Assembly: GCA_017631875.1 (NCBI GenBank)
Contig: JAGBSL010000025.1
Location: 1 to 64,000 of the forward strand
From: Bacteroidales bacterium
Lineage (GTDB): Bacteria; Bacteroidota; Bacteroidia; Bacteroidales; UBA932
Direction: 5' to 3'
Length of the DNA stretch: 64,000 bases
This document shows, piece by piece, positions 36,259-45,845 of the stretch. The first letter of the stretch is position 1. Each line of letters opens with the position of its first letter. The translations under genes and the position numbers were made by a program. The notes beneath the pieces were generated by a model. It did not search any database. It saw only the letters and a program-made list of their open reading frames with translations, and was not told the origin of the DNA.

Positions 36259-37368
36259 ATGGTGTCATACGATAGACATATCCCTTATAACGATCTTCCA
36301 TCGTTGCCTCCATCGTTGGAGTGCTGCTTCGATCCGGAAATCATGCGGAAGTTTGCCATCGCCAGCAGAAAGCTGGCAGAACTTAAAGGATTGGCGTCGC
36401 TGCTACCGAATCAATCGATATTCGTTAATACGATATCCTTGCGTGAGGCAAAGGCCAGTAGCGCGATCGAGAATATCTTTACAACGGATGATGAGCTCTA
36501 TCGTGCGCTGACCTATCAGGATGATGTTTATGTGCATGGCCCCGCAAAAGAGATCCTGCATTATCGTGAGGCGCTATGGGGAGGTGTCAACCGGTTAGCT
36601 GCAGAGGGTAAGCTGACTGAGCGATTGATTATAGACGTCTATCGTAAAGTCACTCAGTCCCATGACGGCATACGTCCATATCAGGCGGAGGTTGTAATCA
36701 AGAAGAGGGGCTGGGGCTCATTAGTGGGGGAGACAGTATATACTCCTCCGAGAGGTAGAGGAATCGTTGAGAAACTGCTTGCAGATCTGATTGAGTTTCT
36801 CAACGATGACGAAAAATACCCGATAGATCCTCTCCTGAAGATGATGATGGCTCATTATCAGTTCGAGTGTATACATCCGTTTCGCGACGGTAACGGAAGA
36901 ACCGGCAGAATTTTATGTATACTTTATCTGATCTATAAAGGACTGTTGGACATGCCCATACTATATATGAGTGCATATGTCCTTCGAAACAAGGACAAGT
37001 ATTATTTCGAACTGAATAATCTGACCGGCCAGCGGGATTGGAAACCATGGATTTCGTTCATGCTAGATGCGGTTCTCCAGACTTCGGAGTATACCATATA
37101 CAAGATCAATATGATCCGCGCGTTGATGACTAGAACAGAGCAGGCCATTCCACAGACCATTCTTTCCAAGATAGATATATATAAGCTTTTCGAACAGCCT
37201 TACGTGCGCCCGAAAAGCCTCATGTCGTCAAAGGTAAAAAGCTTGAACACAGCTAAGAAATATCTATCTGATCTGGAGTCCCTTGGCCTCCTGTCGAAAG
37301 AAAAGATCGGCAAGGAATACGTCTGGCTGAATACTGGACTGATGGACATTCTCTCGTCTGAGGAATGA
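36259..37368 (+). CDS. Fic family protein (AMPylase-like) with C-terminal helical domain
   Basis: A 369-residue Fic protein. The active-site motif is HPFRDGNGRTGR (His206), and the inhibitory helix motif SSAIEN (Ser67-Asn72, Glu71) lies N-terminal, which makes it a class II, self-inhibited Fic. Fic enzymes transfer AMP from ATP to a target hydroxyl. The last ~90 residues (from ~280) look like a winged-helix region, KSLNTAKKYLSDLESLGLL, as in Fic proteins that bind DNA. With the twin operators upstream, autoregulation is likely. No antitoxin-like small gene is seen beside it. First gene after rnr and the left edge of the accessory island. Confidence 0.92.
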   Translation: MVSYDRHIPYNDLPSLPPSLECCFDPEIMRKFAIASRKLAELKGLASLLPNQSIFVNTISLREAKASSAIENIFTTDDELYRALTYQDDVYVHGPAKEILHYREALWGGVNRLAAEGKLTERLIIDVYRKVTQSHDGIRPYQAEVVIKKRGWGSLVGETVYTPPRGRGIVEKLLADLIEFLNDDEKYPIDPLLKMMMAHYQFECIHPFRDGNGRTGRILCILYLIYKGLLDMPILYMSAYVLRNKDKYYFELNNLTGQRDWKPWISFMLDAVLQTSEYTIYKINMIRALMTRTEQAIPQTILSKIDIYKLFEQPYVRPKSLMSSKVKSLNTAKKYLSDLESLGLLSKEKIGKEYVWLNTGLMDILSSEE

Positions 37369-37393
37369 TTGATTTCAGACCATCGTCATGATT

Positions 37394-37474
37394 TTTGATT
37401 TCTTGAACAAAAATTCTAAATTTGTTAACTTTAAAGCAAGGCTTTCCAAGACAGATAGAAAACTGTTTTCTATC
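37394..37474 (+). promoter_or_regulatory. Consensus promoter and leader palindrome before the LytTR gene
   Basis: TTTG (37394-37397), 19 bp, TAAATTTG (37417-37424): a full match to the phylum promoter. The ~105-nt leader contains a 21-bp palindrome, GATAGAAAAC-T-GTTTTCTATC (37454-37474), which could be an operator or an RNA hairpin. Confidence 0.72.
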
Positions 37475-37536
37475 ATCCGTAGTTGGCCGATACTTCTGAA
37501 CACATAAGCGAAGCCCGTACATTTTGTTTGTCTGAA

Positions 37537-37905
37537 ATGGAAAAGAATTACATTTATTTTAAGTCACGAGATGAGTTGTTAAGAGTCGAGACTTCCTCTA
37601 TCGTTTATTTTGAAGCGGATGGAAATTACACTGAAATTGTCCTCGCCAATGGTTTGAAAGACATTGTGTGTATGAATCTCGCTAAAATGCAAAAAGTGAT
37701 AATTGCAAACGTGAAGGACAAGGCAGCCAGATTTGTCAGAATAGGTAAGCGGTTCATTATCAATATGAATTATGTACATCATATTCATATCCTGCAACAA
37801 TCCATTGTCTTGAGTGATCAAAAGACTTTTTCATATAACCTGAAAATATCCAAGGAGGCCTTGAAGAGTCTCAAGGAAATAATGACCCAAACAAATAATA
37901 AATAA
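37537..37905 (+). CDS. LytTR DNA-binding regulator
   Basis: A 122-residue protein made up of one LytTR domain (YFEADGNYTEIVLANG, FVRIGKRFIINMNYVHHI), with no receiver domain. The ATG at 37537 is chosen; a TTG at 37483 would add 18 poorly conserved residues. Stand-alone LytTR proteins regulate transcription by binding paired short direct repeats. It is followed after 5 bp by the FHA gene and is probably the regulator of this signalling island; targets are not known, but two promoters in the island share an upstream box (38645, 50291). Confidence 0.85.
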   Translation: MEKNYIYFKSRDELLRVETSSIVYFEADGNYTEIVLANGLKDIVCMNLAKMQKVIIANVKDKAARFVRIGKRFIINMNYVHHIHILQQSIVLSDQKTFSYNLKISKEALKSLKEIMTQTNNK

Positions 37906-37910
37906 CTATA

Positions 37911-38621
37911 ATGGAAATCCTGATAGGAAGGGAAAATACGAATCTTCGTCGTCTGCAGATCTCTGTCGGCGATGTTGTGAAATTTTATGGAGAGACCGGC
38001 AGTGTGCCTAAATCCGTAAGCCGCCGGCATTGCAAGCTGATAGTATCCGGTGAGAAATATATGATTGAAAGCCTTACCGATGGTAACTCCGTTTATGTCA
38101 ATGGTAAGGAAGTCGTATCAAAATATCTTCAGAAAAGTGACCGTGTCTTGTTGGGAGAGGATAAGTACGAATTGGATTGGACGAATATTATAGATTTGTG
38201 CGTCAATGCATTGAATGGATATTCATTAGCTGACCTGAAGCTTGTATGGGAAAAGTATGATAAGGAAAAGCTCGACATGCAGATATCTTCCAGTCGTTTC
38301 AATGCCATATCTTCCATTCCTATGATACTGTCGTTAGGTAGCGGTGTATTGAGTGCTTTGCCGTCTCCAGCCGGATCCGCACCTGTTTTCAGAGTTATTG
38401 CCGGAGTTATTGCCGGAATTCTTTTGGTGTTGTTCTGCATCATCAGATTTTCCAACAGTTCCAAACAGCCTATGAAGCAAAGGGAGTTGGATCAGTGGTT
38501 TCATAAAAACTACGTCTGTCCCAACCCAAAATGCGGCAGATTTTTAGGTTATCAGCCATTTGATGATCTCGCCAAAAATTCCGGCTGTCTTTACTGCAAG
38601 GCAAAATATAGAGCCGACTGA
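37911..38621 (+). CDS. FHA-domain membrane protein with C-terminal zinc ribbon
   Basis: 236 residues. Residues 1-85 form an FHA (phosphothreonine-binding) domain with VPKSVSRRHCKL and DGNSVYVNGKEV. A helical stretch follows, then one or two membrane segments (~135-180; PVFRVIAGVIAGILLVLFCI). The C-terminal ~40 residues carry a zinc ribbon, CPNPKCGRFLG and CLYCKAK. It probably docks phosphorylated forms of the island's kinases at the membrane. Same operon as the LytTR gene. Confidence 0.8.
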   Translation: MEILIGRENTNLRRLQISVGDVVKFYGETGSVPKSVSRRHCKLIVSGEKYMIESLTDGNSVYVNGKEVVSKYLQKSDRVLLGEDKYELDWTNIIDLCVNALNGYSLADLKLVWEKYDKEKLDMQISSSRFNAISSIPMILSLGSGVLSALPSPAGSAPVFRVIAGVIAGILLVLFCIIRFSNSSKQPMKQRELDQWFHKNYVCPNPKCGRFLGYQPFDDLAKNSGCLYCKAKYRAD

Positions 38622-38644
38622 CATTTTATACAGCAAAAGGGGTA

Positions 38645-38700
38645 CTTCGTGTAATATGGACTGAAAGGTTTGGTTGCCGTTGTATACAGTAATAACTTTA
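38645..38700 (+). promoter_or_regulatory. Promoter with upstream box shared with the gene at 50386
   Basis: CTTCGTGTAA at 38645-38654, then 14 bp, TTTG at 38669-38672, 20 bp, TAACTTTA at 38693-38700 (7 of 8 to TAnnTTTG). The promoter at 50291-50346 has the same box at the same distance and flanking similarity (ATACAG upstream, GTTTGG downstream). Confidence 0.65.
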
Positions 38701-38717
38701 CTAAAAATTTCAAGATT

Positions 38718-38903
38718 ATGAAAACGGATGAAATAGAAGTAATAGATTTCGAATCCGAGGTTGAAGTGCTTGGCGTTGACAATGTCGCCATTGAATTATT
38801 GGAAAATGAAAATGCATTTATAGTGGATATGGATGTATATGTGGATTCCGATGCTTTAGAGATCATTGATATGGATGATATATCGCAAGACGATGCATTT
38901 TAG
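38718..38903 (+). CDS. Small acidic protein, unknown
   Basis: 61 residues, ATG at 38718 after a promoter; the frame upstream is noncoding-like. The product is rich in Asp, Glu, Val and Ile (MKTDEIEVIDFESEVEVLG), with no Cys or signal peptide and only a few basic residues. It ends 14 bp before the caspase gene. It could be a regulator, substrate or inhibitor of that peptidase; this is speculation from position. Confidence 0.6.
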   Translation: MKTDEIEVIDFESEVEVLGVDNVAIELLENENAFIVDMDVYVDSDALEIIDMDDISQDDAF

Positions 38904-38916
38904 AAGAAGTATTGAT

Positions 38917-39642
38917 ATGAAAAAGCTGTTCGCATTATTGGTTGTCTTTTGGGGATTATCTTCTTGCTCCTTTTTTCAGGAACAGAAGATATATCTTGTC
39001 TCTGTCGGAATAGCTGATTATCCTGGCATAGAAAACGATTTGAGATTGCCGGCAGAAGATGCGAATACAATAGTTTCCATATATAAAGCTAACAGAAAGG
39101 CCTATGCTGTTTTATTGACAGATAGTGAAGCGACAAGGACTGATATCATTACAGCTATGAAGAATACCTATATGAAAGCAAAGAGGAACGACATCGTTGT
39201 GTTTTTCTTTTCAGGTCACGGTTATGAGCATGGCGGTTTTGTTGCGTATGATAAAGAACTGACATATGATGACGTTAGAAAAGCTTTTTCCGAAAGCAGA
39301 TCCAAACATAAGATGATATTTGCAGACGCCTGCTTTTCCGGCAAGATCCGCACAGATAGTCAGAGTTCCGGAAAGAAGTCCCTGGGGCAGGATGTCATGC
39401 TTTTCCTGTCATCGCGCAGTGATGAAGTTTCATTCGAAAGGCCGAGTATGAAGAACGGATTCTACACTACCTGCCTTGAAAGATGCCTTCGCGGAGGCGC
39501 AGATGCGAATAAAGACAGGGTGATAACGGCAAAGGAACTTTATGAAGGAGTCAGCAAAGGTGTAATCAAGCTTTCGCAAGGCAAGCAACATCCGGTCATG
39601 TGGGGGAACTTTGACGATGATATGCCTGTAATGATATGGTAG
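38917..39642 (+). CDS. Caspase-like (C14) peptidase lipoprotein
   Basis: A 241-residue caspase-fold protein. The ATG at 38917 gives a lipoprotein signal, MKKLFALLVVFWGLSSC, so it would be anchored in the periplasm or outer membrane. The catalytic dyad is His101 (FFFSGHGYE) and Cys139 (FADACFSGK). The start VSVGIADYPGIEN and LRLPAEDANTI fit the caspase core. Single-domain metacaspase-like enzymes usually cut after Arg or Lys. Placed between FHA and kinase genes it is a candidate effector of the signalling system. Confidence 0.87.
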   Translation: MKKLFALLVVFWGLSSCSFFQEQKIYLVSVGIADYPGIENDLRLPAEDANTIVSIYKANRKAYAVLLTDSEATRTDIITAMKNTYMKAKRNDIVVFFFSGHGYEHGGFVAYDKELTYDDVRKAFSESRSKHKMIFADACFSGKIRTDSQSSGKKSLGQDVMLFLSSRSDEVSFERPSMKNGFYTTCLERCLRGGADANKDRVITAKELYEGVSKGVIKLSQGKQHPVMWGNFDDDMPVMIW

Positions 39643-39644
39643 AT

Positions 39645-40193
39645 ATGGAAACAATGAAGATAAAATGCCCCAATTGTGGCGCAATCCTGATAGTTAGGAA
39701 AGCTTCAGGAATGGAAAATAAGTCTGTACCGTGTTCTGTCTGCAAGGTCACTAATCCATTTGTAAAATTCATTGTTGTGAAGGAGCAGGCAGATGATCCA
39801 GAAGATACTGAGCTCAAGAAGGAAAAGGTTCAAAAGGATGACGCGGACGAAGAAGACACTGACTTCAAAAAGGAGGCTTTGCTCTGTGACGTGTCTACAC
39901 AGAAGAGCTACTTGTTGAAAGATGGACTCAATCTTGTCGGAAGAAAGACCTATAAGAAGGAATCTGTCGCTGATATCCCGATTGAGACCGAAGTCAAAGG
40001 CTTCTCCCGTTCGCATTTCTATGTTGAAGTAATGCGGTATGGTGTGGACCTGAAGTTGAAAATGTGCTTGGCAGAGAACAAGAATGAGACTTTTGTCAAT
40101 TCTGAACGCATAGAAAAAGAAGAGAAGATTATACTTCAGGAAGGAGATGTCATCAAGTGTTGCAGCCTTGAGTTGAAAGTAGTAATCAGATAA
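39645..40193 (+). CDS. Zinc-ribbon FHA protein
   Basis: Starts METMKIKCPNCG; an alternative ATG at 39636 overlaps the previous stop and one at 39654 is also possible. The N-terminus is a zinc ribbon (CPNCG and CSVCK), then an acidic linker (~50-75), then an FHA domain (~85-182): GLNLVGRKTYKK, GFSRSHFYVEV, ENKNETFVNSERI. Cytosolic. It likely binds phosphothreonine on the kinases encoded downstream. Close spacing on both sides (2 and 4 bp) indicates one operon. Confidence 0.78.
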   Translation: METMKIKCPNCGAILIVRKASGMENKSVPCSVCKVTNPFVKFIVVKEQADDPEDTELKKEKVQKDDADEEDTDFKKEALLCDVSTQKSYLLKDGLNLVGRKTYKKESVADIPIETEVKGFSRSHFYVEVMRYGVDLKLKMCLAENKNETFVNSERIEKEEKIILQEGDVIKCCSLELKVVIR

Positions 40194-40197
40194 ATAT

Positions 40198-40995
40198 ATG
40201 AAGTACAGTTTTGAAGTACGCTCTATCTATGAGTTAGGTAAACGTGCAAATCAGGAAGACTGCATATATCCCCAGGACGGAGAATATTCAGACGGGCTCT
40301 TTATCGTCTGTGACGGTATGGGCGGCCATGAAAAGGGTGAGGTTGCCAGCACAACAGTATGTGAGGTGATGAGTTCTTATATTGACAATCATTTCAAGGA
40401 TAAGGATGAATTCACGCAAGAGGATTTTCTTGAAGCTTTGTCTGCTGCATACGATGCCCTTGAAGAGAAAGATGACGATAGCGAGAAAAAGATGGGAACG
40501 ACGCTGACGTTTCTGAAATTTCATGACAAAGGCTGCCTTGCCGCACATATCGGAGACAGCAGGATATATCATATCAGGCCTTCTGCAAAGCGTATCCTGT
40601 ATGTGTCTCGCGACCACTCTCTGGTCAACGAACTGATAGCCTTAGGGGAGATGACGCCGGAGGAAGCAAAGACGTCAAGACAGAAGAATATCATCACACG
40701 GGCAATGCAGCCGGGACAGGATCGACGGAGCAAGGCAGACATCAGGATTATAGATGATGTCAGAAATGGGGACTATTTCTATATGTGTACCGACGGAATG
40801 TTGGAACATACCGAGGATCAGGAGATTCTGAACATCCTCTCCATGACAGACCGTACAGATGAGGAGAAAATGGAGATATTCAGGAAGCTGACCGAAGACA
40901 ACAGAGACAATCATTCTGCGTTTCTGATAAGAGTGACCGAGGGAGGAAATAAAAGGAGAACATTAAAGGATATATTGCTTGACCTATGGAACTAA
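40198..40995 (+). CDS. PP2C-type Ser/Thr phosphatase
   Basis: 265 residues covering one PP2C domain: GKRANQEDC, LFIVCDGMGGHEKGEVAS, GTTLTFLKF, AHIGDSRIYHI, YMCTDGMLEH and the final DNHSAFLIRV. These hold the metal-binding Asp residues of the family. Cytosolic; it removes phosphate from Ser/Thr and most likely opposes the kinase whose gene overlaps its last 10 bp. Confidence 0.93.
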   Translation: MKYSFEVRSIYELGKRANQEDCIYPQDGEYSDGLFIVCDGMGGHEKGEVASTTVCEVMSSYIDNHFKDKDEFTQEDFLEALSAAYDALEEKDDDSEKKMGTTLTFLKFHDKGCLAAHIGDSRIYHIRPSAKRILYVSRDHSLVNELIALGEMTPEEAKTSRQKNIITRAMQPGQDRRSKADIRIIDDVRNGDYFYMCTDGMLEHTEDQEILNILSMTDRTDEEKMEIFRKLTEDNRDNHSAFLIRVTEGGNKRRTLKDILLDLWN

Positions 40996-43133
40996 AGACT
41001 GGCGCCTCGCTTCAAGGGGGCAAATACAAGATTGAAAAAGTTCTTGGCAAAGGCGGCTTTGGCATAACCTACCTTGCATATCAGCAAGGACTCAACCGCT
41101 ATGTTGCAGTCAAGGAGTTCTTCATGAGCGACTATTGCAACCGTGAGGAATCCACCTATGCCGTCAGCATACCTTCTGTCGGCAGCAGAGAGATGGTTGA
41201 GAAATACAAGTCCAAATTCGTGAAGGAAGCCCAGACCATCGCAGAACTTGACAATCCGCATATCGTGCCGATATACGATGTGTTTGAAGAGAACGGTACC
41301 GCCTATTATGTGATGAAACATATCGGCGGCGGATCATTGAGCTCTCTTGTCAAGAAAGTTAAGGCTATGCCTGTGGATATTGCCCTCAAGTATGTGCGTC
41401 AGGTGGCAGAGGCTCTTGCATACTGCCACGAAAGGAATATAGCCCATCTGGATGTAAAGCCAGGCAACATCCTCATTCAGGATGGTGTGGCTGTTCTCAT
41501 CGATTTCGGCATTTCCAAGCACTATAATGAAGACGGCGACCAGACCAGCAGCACTCCTATCGGTATCAGCAAGGGCTACGCCCCGCTTGAACAATATAAG
41601 AAAGGTGGAGTCACCACATTTTCGCCAGTAACGGACATCTATTCGCTGGGAGCCGTGCTTTTCAGGCTTGTGACAGGTCAGACACCTCCGGATGCTGATG
41701 AGGTGAATGAGGAGGGACTTCCTGAGTTCCCTTCAGATATTCCGCAGTATGTTAAAGATGCGATAACGGCGGCGATGCAGCCAAAGAAAAAGGATCGTCC
41801 GCAGAGCGTTGATGATTTGCTTGCAATGTTGGTAGAGCCTACAGTTGAGGATGTTGATGAGGATGATTCTGAGGATACTGAACTTGAAGATGAAGAGTCA
41901 GAGGATACTGAGGTTACAGATGATGTTGATCCGTCAGAAGTAAAGACAGTTGTCCCACGCAACAAAAAGCTGCTCTACGGAGTCGTTGGCGGCCTGCTTG
42001 CAGCAGTTGTTGCTGTGCTCTGCATCCTTTGGGGCATCTCAAGTTCAGCAAAACGTGAACTGGCAGAGTCGGACCAGACCCAATACCTGTCCCTGATTTC
42101 CTCAGCGGATAGCCTGTCCAAAGTAGAGTCCAGCCTCTCGGAAGCAATGGCATTGTACGACTCCGCAGCAGTCTTCGAGACTCAGTATGCCGGCACCCGC
42201 TTCTCAGACCTCTTCGACCAGAACGCCCTTTCATCCTCCTCAAGAGTTCAGTCACAGATCGACTCGATAGCCAAAGTCCGCCAGCAGGAGACGGAAGAAA
42301 AACTCCGTCAGGAACTTGCAGCTGCCGAGCAGGCCCGCTTGGAAAGGGAACAGGCGGAGAAGGAACGCCTCGAGAGAGAACGTTTGGAAAAGGAGCGGGC
42401 GGAGAAGGAACGCGAGGAGGCGGAAAGAAAGAGGCGTGAGACAGGCTACAGCAACGGTGTCCTGAAGGTGAACGGCATAGAGTATCCTATGGTATATGTC
42501 TCTGGCGGCTCATTCATGATGGGCTCTGACGATAGCGAAGCATTATCTGGTGAGAAACCTGTCCATAGCGTGACCCTGAGCAGCTACCGGATCGGCAAGT
42601 ACGAGGTGACGCAGGAGCTGTGGGAAGCGGTGATGGGAAATAATCCAAGTAGTTTCAAAGGTGCTCGGAGACCAGTGGAGACTGTCTCATGGGATGACTG
42701 TCGGATCTTCATTCGCAAGCTGAACAGCCTGACAGGTCAGAACTTCAAACTTCCGACCGAGGCCCAGTGGGAGTTCGCCGCGCGAGGCGGCAACAGCAGC
42801 AATGGTTATAAATACTCAGGAAGCAATTATATTGACAGCGTCGCCTGGTATGATGGCAACAGCGGAAACAGCACTCATAACGTGGGAACGAAGTCTCCGA
42901 ATGAGCTGGGCATATATGACATGTCAGGTAATGTCTGGGAATGGTGCAGAGACTGGGATGGTGACTACAGCAGTTCCTCTCAGGTTGATCCTGAAGGACC
43001 TTCTTCTGGCTGGAACTGTGTGTACCGTGGGGGTAGTTGGGGCTACAGCGCCAGGCACTGCCGTGTTTCCTATCGTAACTCCGACTCTCCTGTCAACCGT
43101 CGCAGCTACCTCGGTTTGCGCCTTTGTCTTTAA
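40986..43133 (+). CDS. Transmembrane Ser/Thr kinase with FGE/C-lectin domain, copy 1
   Basis: 715 residues: kinase domain 1-~290 (GKGGFGITYLA, catalytic Lys43, HLDVKPGN with Asp156, DFG Asp173), acidic linker ~290-325, one membrane segment ~329-350, a helical coiled stalk with Glu/Arg/Lys repeats ~355-485, then an FGE-sulfatase/C-type-lectin-like domain 487-715 (VSGGSFMMGSDD, LPTEAQWEFAARGG, MSGNVWEWCRDW, RGGSW). Topology predicts kinase inside and FGE domain outside the inner membrane: a receptor kinase. The last ~35 residues lie in a segment that differs from copy 4 almost only at diversified codons. The kinase half is more diverged from copies 2-4 than the membrane and stalk parts are, so the gene is mosaic. 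Confidence 0.9.
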   Translation: MELKTGASLQGGKYKIEKVLGKGGFGITYLAYQQGLNRYVAVKEFFMSDYCNREESTYAVSIPSVGSREMVEKYKSKFVKEAQTIAELDNPHIVPIYDVFEENGTAYYVMKHIGGGSLSSLVKKVKAMPVDIALKYVRQVAEALAYCHERNIAHLDVKPGNILIQDGVAVLIDFGISKHYNEDGDQTSSTPIGISKGYAPLEQYKKGGVTTFSPVTDIYSLGAVLFRLVTGQTPPDADEVNEEGLPEFPSDIPQYVKDAITAAMQPKKKDRPQSVDDLLAMLVEPTVEDVDEDDSEDTELEDEESEDTEVTDDVDPSEVKTVVPRNKKLLYGVVGGLLAAVVAVLCILWGISSSAKRELAESDQTQYLSLISSADSLSKVESSLSEAMALYDSAAVFETQYAGTRFSDLFDQNALSSSSRVQSQIDSIAKVRQQETEEKLRQELAAAEQARLEREQAEKERLERERLEKERAEKEREEAERKRRETGYSNGVLKVNGIEYPMVYVSGGSFMMGSDDSEALSGEKPVHSVTLSSYRIGKYEVTQELWEAVMGNNPSSFKGARRPVETVSWDDCRIFIRKLNSLTGQNFKLPTEAQWEFAARGGNSSNGYKYSGSNYIDSVAWYDGNSGNSTHNVGTKSPNELGIYDMSGNVWEWCRDWDGDYSSSSQVDPEGPSSGWNCVYRGGSWGYSARHCRVSYRNSDSPVNRRSYLGLRLCL
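43005..43109 (+). other. Candidate DGR variable region 1
   Basis: Aligned without gaps to 49996-50100, the 35 codons differ at 21 bases, 19 of them at codon positions 1-2. From 43041 on there are 15 differences in 23 codons, all at positions 1-2 and all amino-acid changing, in codons mostly of the form NNC. Between them lie unchanged runs such as GTTTCCTATCGT and GGTTTGCGCCTTTGTCTTTA. Confidence 0.75.
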
Positions 43134-43180
43134 TTCTTCCTTCAATTCAAACCAGCCTGCTTCGCAAAAACACATAAAAC

Positions 43181-45799
43181 ATGCAACTGACTAACGGAAC
43201 CCTCCTTCAGGGAGGTAAATACAAGATAGAGAGCGTGCTCGGACAGGGTGCGTATGGAATCACATACCTTGCTACGGCTACCATGAAAGGTGCTTTAGGG
43301 AACATCGCAGTCAAGGTTGCGATCAAGGAGTTCTTCTCGAAGGAGCTGAACACCCGCAAGGTCGATGGCAATGTGAGCGAGGTGTCTTCTGACAGCCTCG
43401 CCGGAAAGTATTCCAACATGTTTCTTCGTGAGGCCAGGAACCTTTCTCATCTCAAGCACGAAGGCATCGTGAACGTCCTCGAAGCCTTCTCTGAGAACAA
43501 CACTCATTACTATGTGATGGAATATGTGGACGGTGGAAGCCTCGACGCATATATCCGTTCAAAAGGACGTCTTTCCGAACGTGAGACCCTTTCCTTAGCT
43601 CGTCAGATAGGCTCGGCATTATCATTTATGCACGAGAATAAGATGCTCCACCTTGACCTGAAGCCGAAGAACATCATGCTCCGTGCAGATGGTACCTTGT
43701 GCCTTATAGACTTCGGCCTGTCAAAACAGTATGAAGCCGACGGCGAGCCGGAGTCCAGCACGACAATCGGACTGGGCACTCCCGGCTATGCTCCTCTGGA
43801 GCAAGGCGACAGCGATGACCGCAAGACCTTCGCCCCGACCCTTGACATCTACGCTTTCGGCGCCACCCTCTTCAAGATGCTGACCGGCAAGACCCCTCCA
43901 AGATCCAGCGATATCTTCAATGAAGGCTTTCCTGAGGATGAACTCCTGTCTCTTGGCATCTCCGAAGCGACGCTTGCCGCGATAAAGCAGGCCATGAGTC
44001 CACGCATGATGGATCGTCCGCAAAGCGTAGAGGCCCTTCTGACCCTGCTCGACATATCCGTGGGCGATGTTGTTGATGAAGATACTCCAGGTGAAGATTC
44101 TGAAGACACGGAACATGAAAGCGATGTTACTCCATATGAGAAAGAACCTGCCGGCCATTCAGACGGTGGTTCGGAAGAGCATTCTTCTGGAAACAATAAC
44201 TCAAAAATAACAACAGTTGCTAAAAATATTTTCAGATTATTTAGGACGAAGAAATTCATGTATGTCCTGGCGTCCTGTGTGTCCCTTGCTGTGGCCATTG
44301 CTCTTTTTGCGCCGTTTAAGCCAGCGCCTGATGGATATTGTGAAGCAACTTATAGCGATGGAGTCCTTAAAGTCAACGGAATAGAATACCCGATGGTCTA
44401 TGTGGAGGAAGGCTCTTTTATGAGAAATGTTAAATTGCCGGGAGACTCACTTTCAAGAGAACAACAGGTTACTCTTAGTAGTTACTACATAGGAAAATAT
44501 GAGGTTACCCAAGATCTCTGGGAGGCGGTGATGGGAAATAATCCAAGTTGGTTCAAAGGTTCGCGCAAGCCTGTAGAGCACGTCTCATGGTATGATTGCC
44601 AGGAATTTATTCAAAAGCTAAGTAGTTTTACTGGACAACATTTCACACTCCCAACCCAAACGCAGTGGGAGTTTGCAGCGCGTGGTGGTAATAATAGCAA
44701 AGGATACAAGTATTCCGGAAGTGACAATATTGACGAGGTTGCGTGGTATAGTGGTAATAGTCGTTTTTGGTGGTGGCCTAGATTCATGGATTACTTTACA
44801 GATTTCAGACTTCATGATGTCGGAGACAAGCTGCCAAATGAGTTGGGTATTTATGATATGAGCGGTAATGTTTATGAATGGTGCTTTGACGGTTACGCGT
44901 ACTATCCTATAGATCCCGAGACTGACCCGTGGTATATGGGTGGTTATGGGGTAATTTGTGGTGGTTGTTCAGTGGTGGATCCATCGGATTGCCTAACATC
45001 AGCTAAGGATAATCAACCAAGGGATGAACGTTGGAAGCTTTGGCAGTCTCAGGATAACGGAATTTCCGGTTTCGGTCTTCGTCTTTGTCTGCCTTTAAAT
45101 CTGCCGGATTGCGAAGCGAGTTACAGCAACGGTATCTTGAAGGTCAACGGAATAGAATATCCGATGGTGTATGTGTCCGGCGGGTCATTCATGATGGGCT
45201 CTGACGATAGCGAAGCATTATTTGATGAGAAACCTGTCCATAGAGTGACACTGAGTAGCTACCGTATCGGTAAATATGAGGTGACCCAGGATCTTTGGGA
45301 AGCGGTGATGGGAAGCAATCCAAGTTGCTTCAAAGGCTCGCGCAAACCTGTAGAGCGTGTCTCATGGTACGACTGTCTGACTTTCATCCGCAAACTGAAC
45401 AGCTTAACTGGCCAAAACTTCAAGTTGCCGACCGAGGCTCAGTGGGAGTTTGCCGCAAGAGGCGGCAACAGCAGCAATGGATATAAGTATTCGGGCAGCA
45501 ATTATATAGACAATGTGGGGTGGTATGGTGACAATAGTGGTAACACAACTCACAATGTAGGCACCAAGTCTCCGAACGAGTTGGGAATATACGATATGTC
45601 AGGCAATGTGTGGGAATGGTGCTGTGATTGGTATGGTGGCTACAGCAGTTCTTCTCAGACTAATCCCGAAGGACTATCTTTAGGCTATAGACGTATATGC
45701 CGTGGTGGGTCTTGGCTTTCCTGTCATCAAGTTTATAATCGTTATCATCTTCCTCCTGACCAATGGGGCAGAGTTTATGGTTTGCGCCTTTGTCTTTAG
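43181..45799 (+). CDS. Transmembrane Ser/Thr kinase with two FGE/C-lectin domains, copy 2
   Basis: 872 residues. Kinase 1-~290 (LGQGAYGITYLA, IKEFF, HLDLKPKNIML, LIDFGLSKQY), acidic linker, one membrane segment ~358-377 (YVLASCVSLAVAIALFAPF), then two tandem FGE-type domains, ~388-640 and ~645-872, without the long stalk of the other copies. The first ends FGLRLCLPLN and the second GLRLCL. The two domains end in quite different, more AT-rich sequences and lack the NNC pattern of copies 1 and 4. The kinase half is nearly identical to copies 3 and 4. Likely a receptor kinase with two outside ligand-binding heads. Confidence 0.88.
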   Translation: MQLTNGTLLQGGKYKIESVLGQGAYGITYLATATMKGALGNIAVKVAIKEFFSKELNTRKVDGNVSEVSSDSLAGKYSNMFLREARNLSHLKHEGIVNVLEAFSENNTHYYVMEYVDGGSLDAYIRSKGRLSERETLSLARQIGSALSFMHENKMLHLDLKPKNIMLRADGTLCLIDFGLSKQYEADGEPESSTTIGLGTPGYAPLEQGDSDDRKTFAPTLDIYAFGATLFKMLTGKTPPRSSDIFNEGFPEDELLSLGISEATLAAIKQAMSPRMMDRPQSVEALLTLLDISVGDVVDEDTPGEDSEDTEHESDVTPYEKEPAGHSDGGSEEHSSGNNNSKITTVAKNIFRLFRTKKFMYVLASCVSLAVAIALFAPFKPAPDGYCEATYSDGVLKVNGIEYPMVYVEEGSFMRNVKLPGDSLSREQQVTLSSYYIGKYEVTQDLWEAVMGNNPSWFKGSRKPVEHVSWYDCQEFIQKLSSFTGQHFTLPTQTQWEFAARGGNNSKGYKYSGSDNIDEVAWYSGNSRFWWWPRFMDYFTDFRLHDVGDKLPNELGIYDMSGNVYEWCFDGYAYYPIDPETDPWYMGGYGVICGGCSVVDPSDCLTSAKDNQPRDERWKLWQSQDNGISGFGLRLCLPLNLPDCEASYSNGILKVNGIEYPMVYVSGGSFMMGSDDSEALFDEKPVHRVTLSSYRIGKYEVTQDLWEAVMGSNPSCFKGSRKPVERVSWYDCLTFIRKLNSLTGQNFKLPTEAQWEFAARGGNSSNGYKYSGSNYIDNVGWYGDNSGNTTHNVGTKSPNELGIYDMSGNVWEWCCDWYGGYSSSSQTNPEGLSLGYRRICRGGSWLSCHQVYNRYHLPPDQWGRVYGLRLCL

Positions 45800-45845
45800 T
45801 TCTTCCTTCAATTCAAACCAGCCTGCTTCGCAAAACACATAAAAC

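Noticed and set aside
36259..37368. Fic toxin-antitoxin pair
   Set aside because: The inhibitory motif is inside the Fic protein itself and no small antitoxin gene lies beside it.
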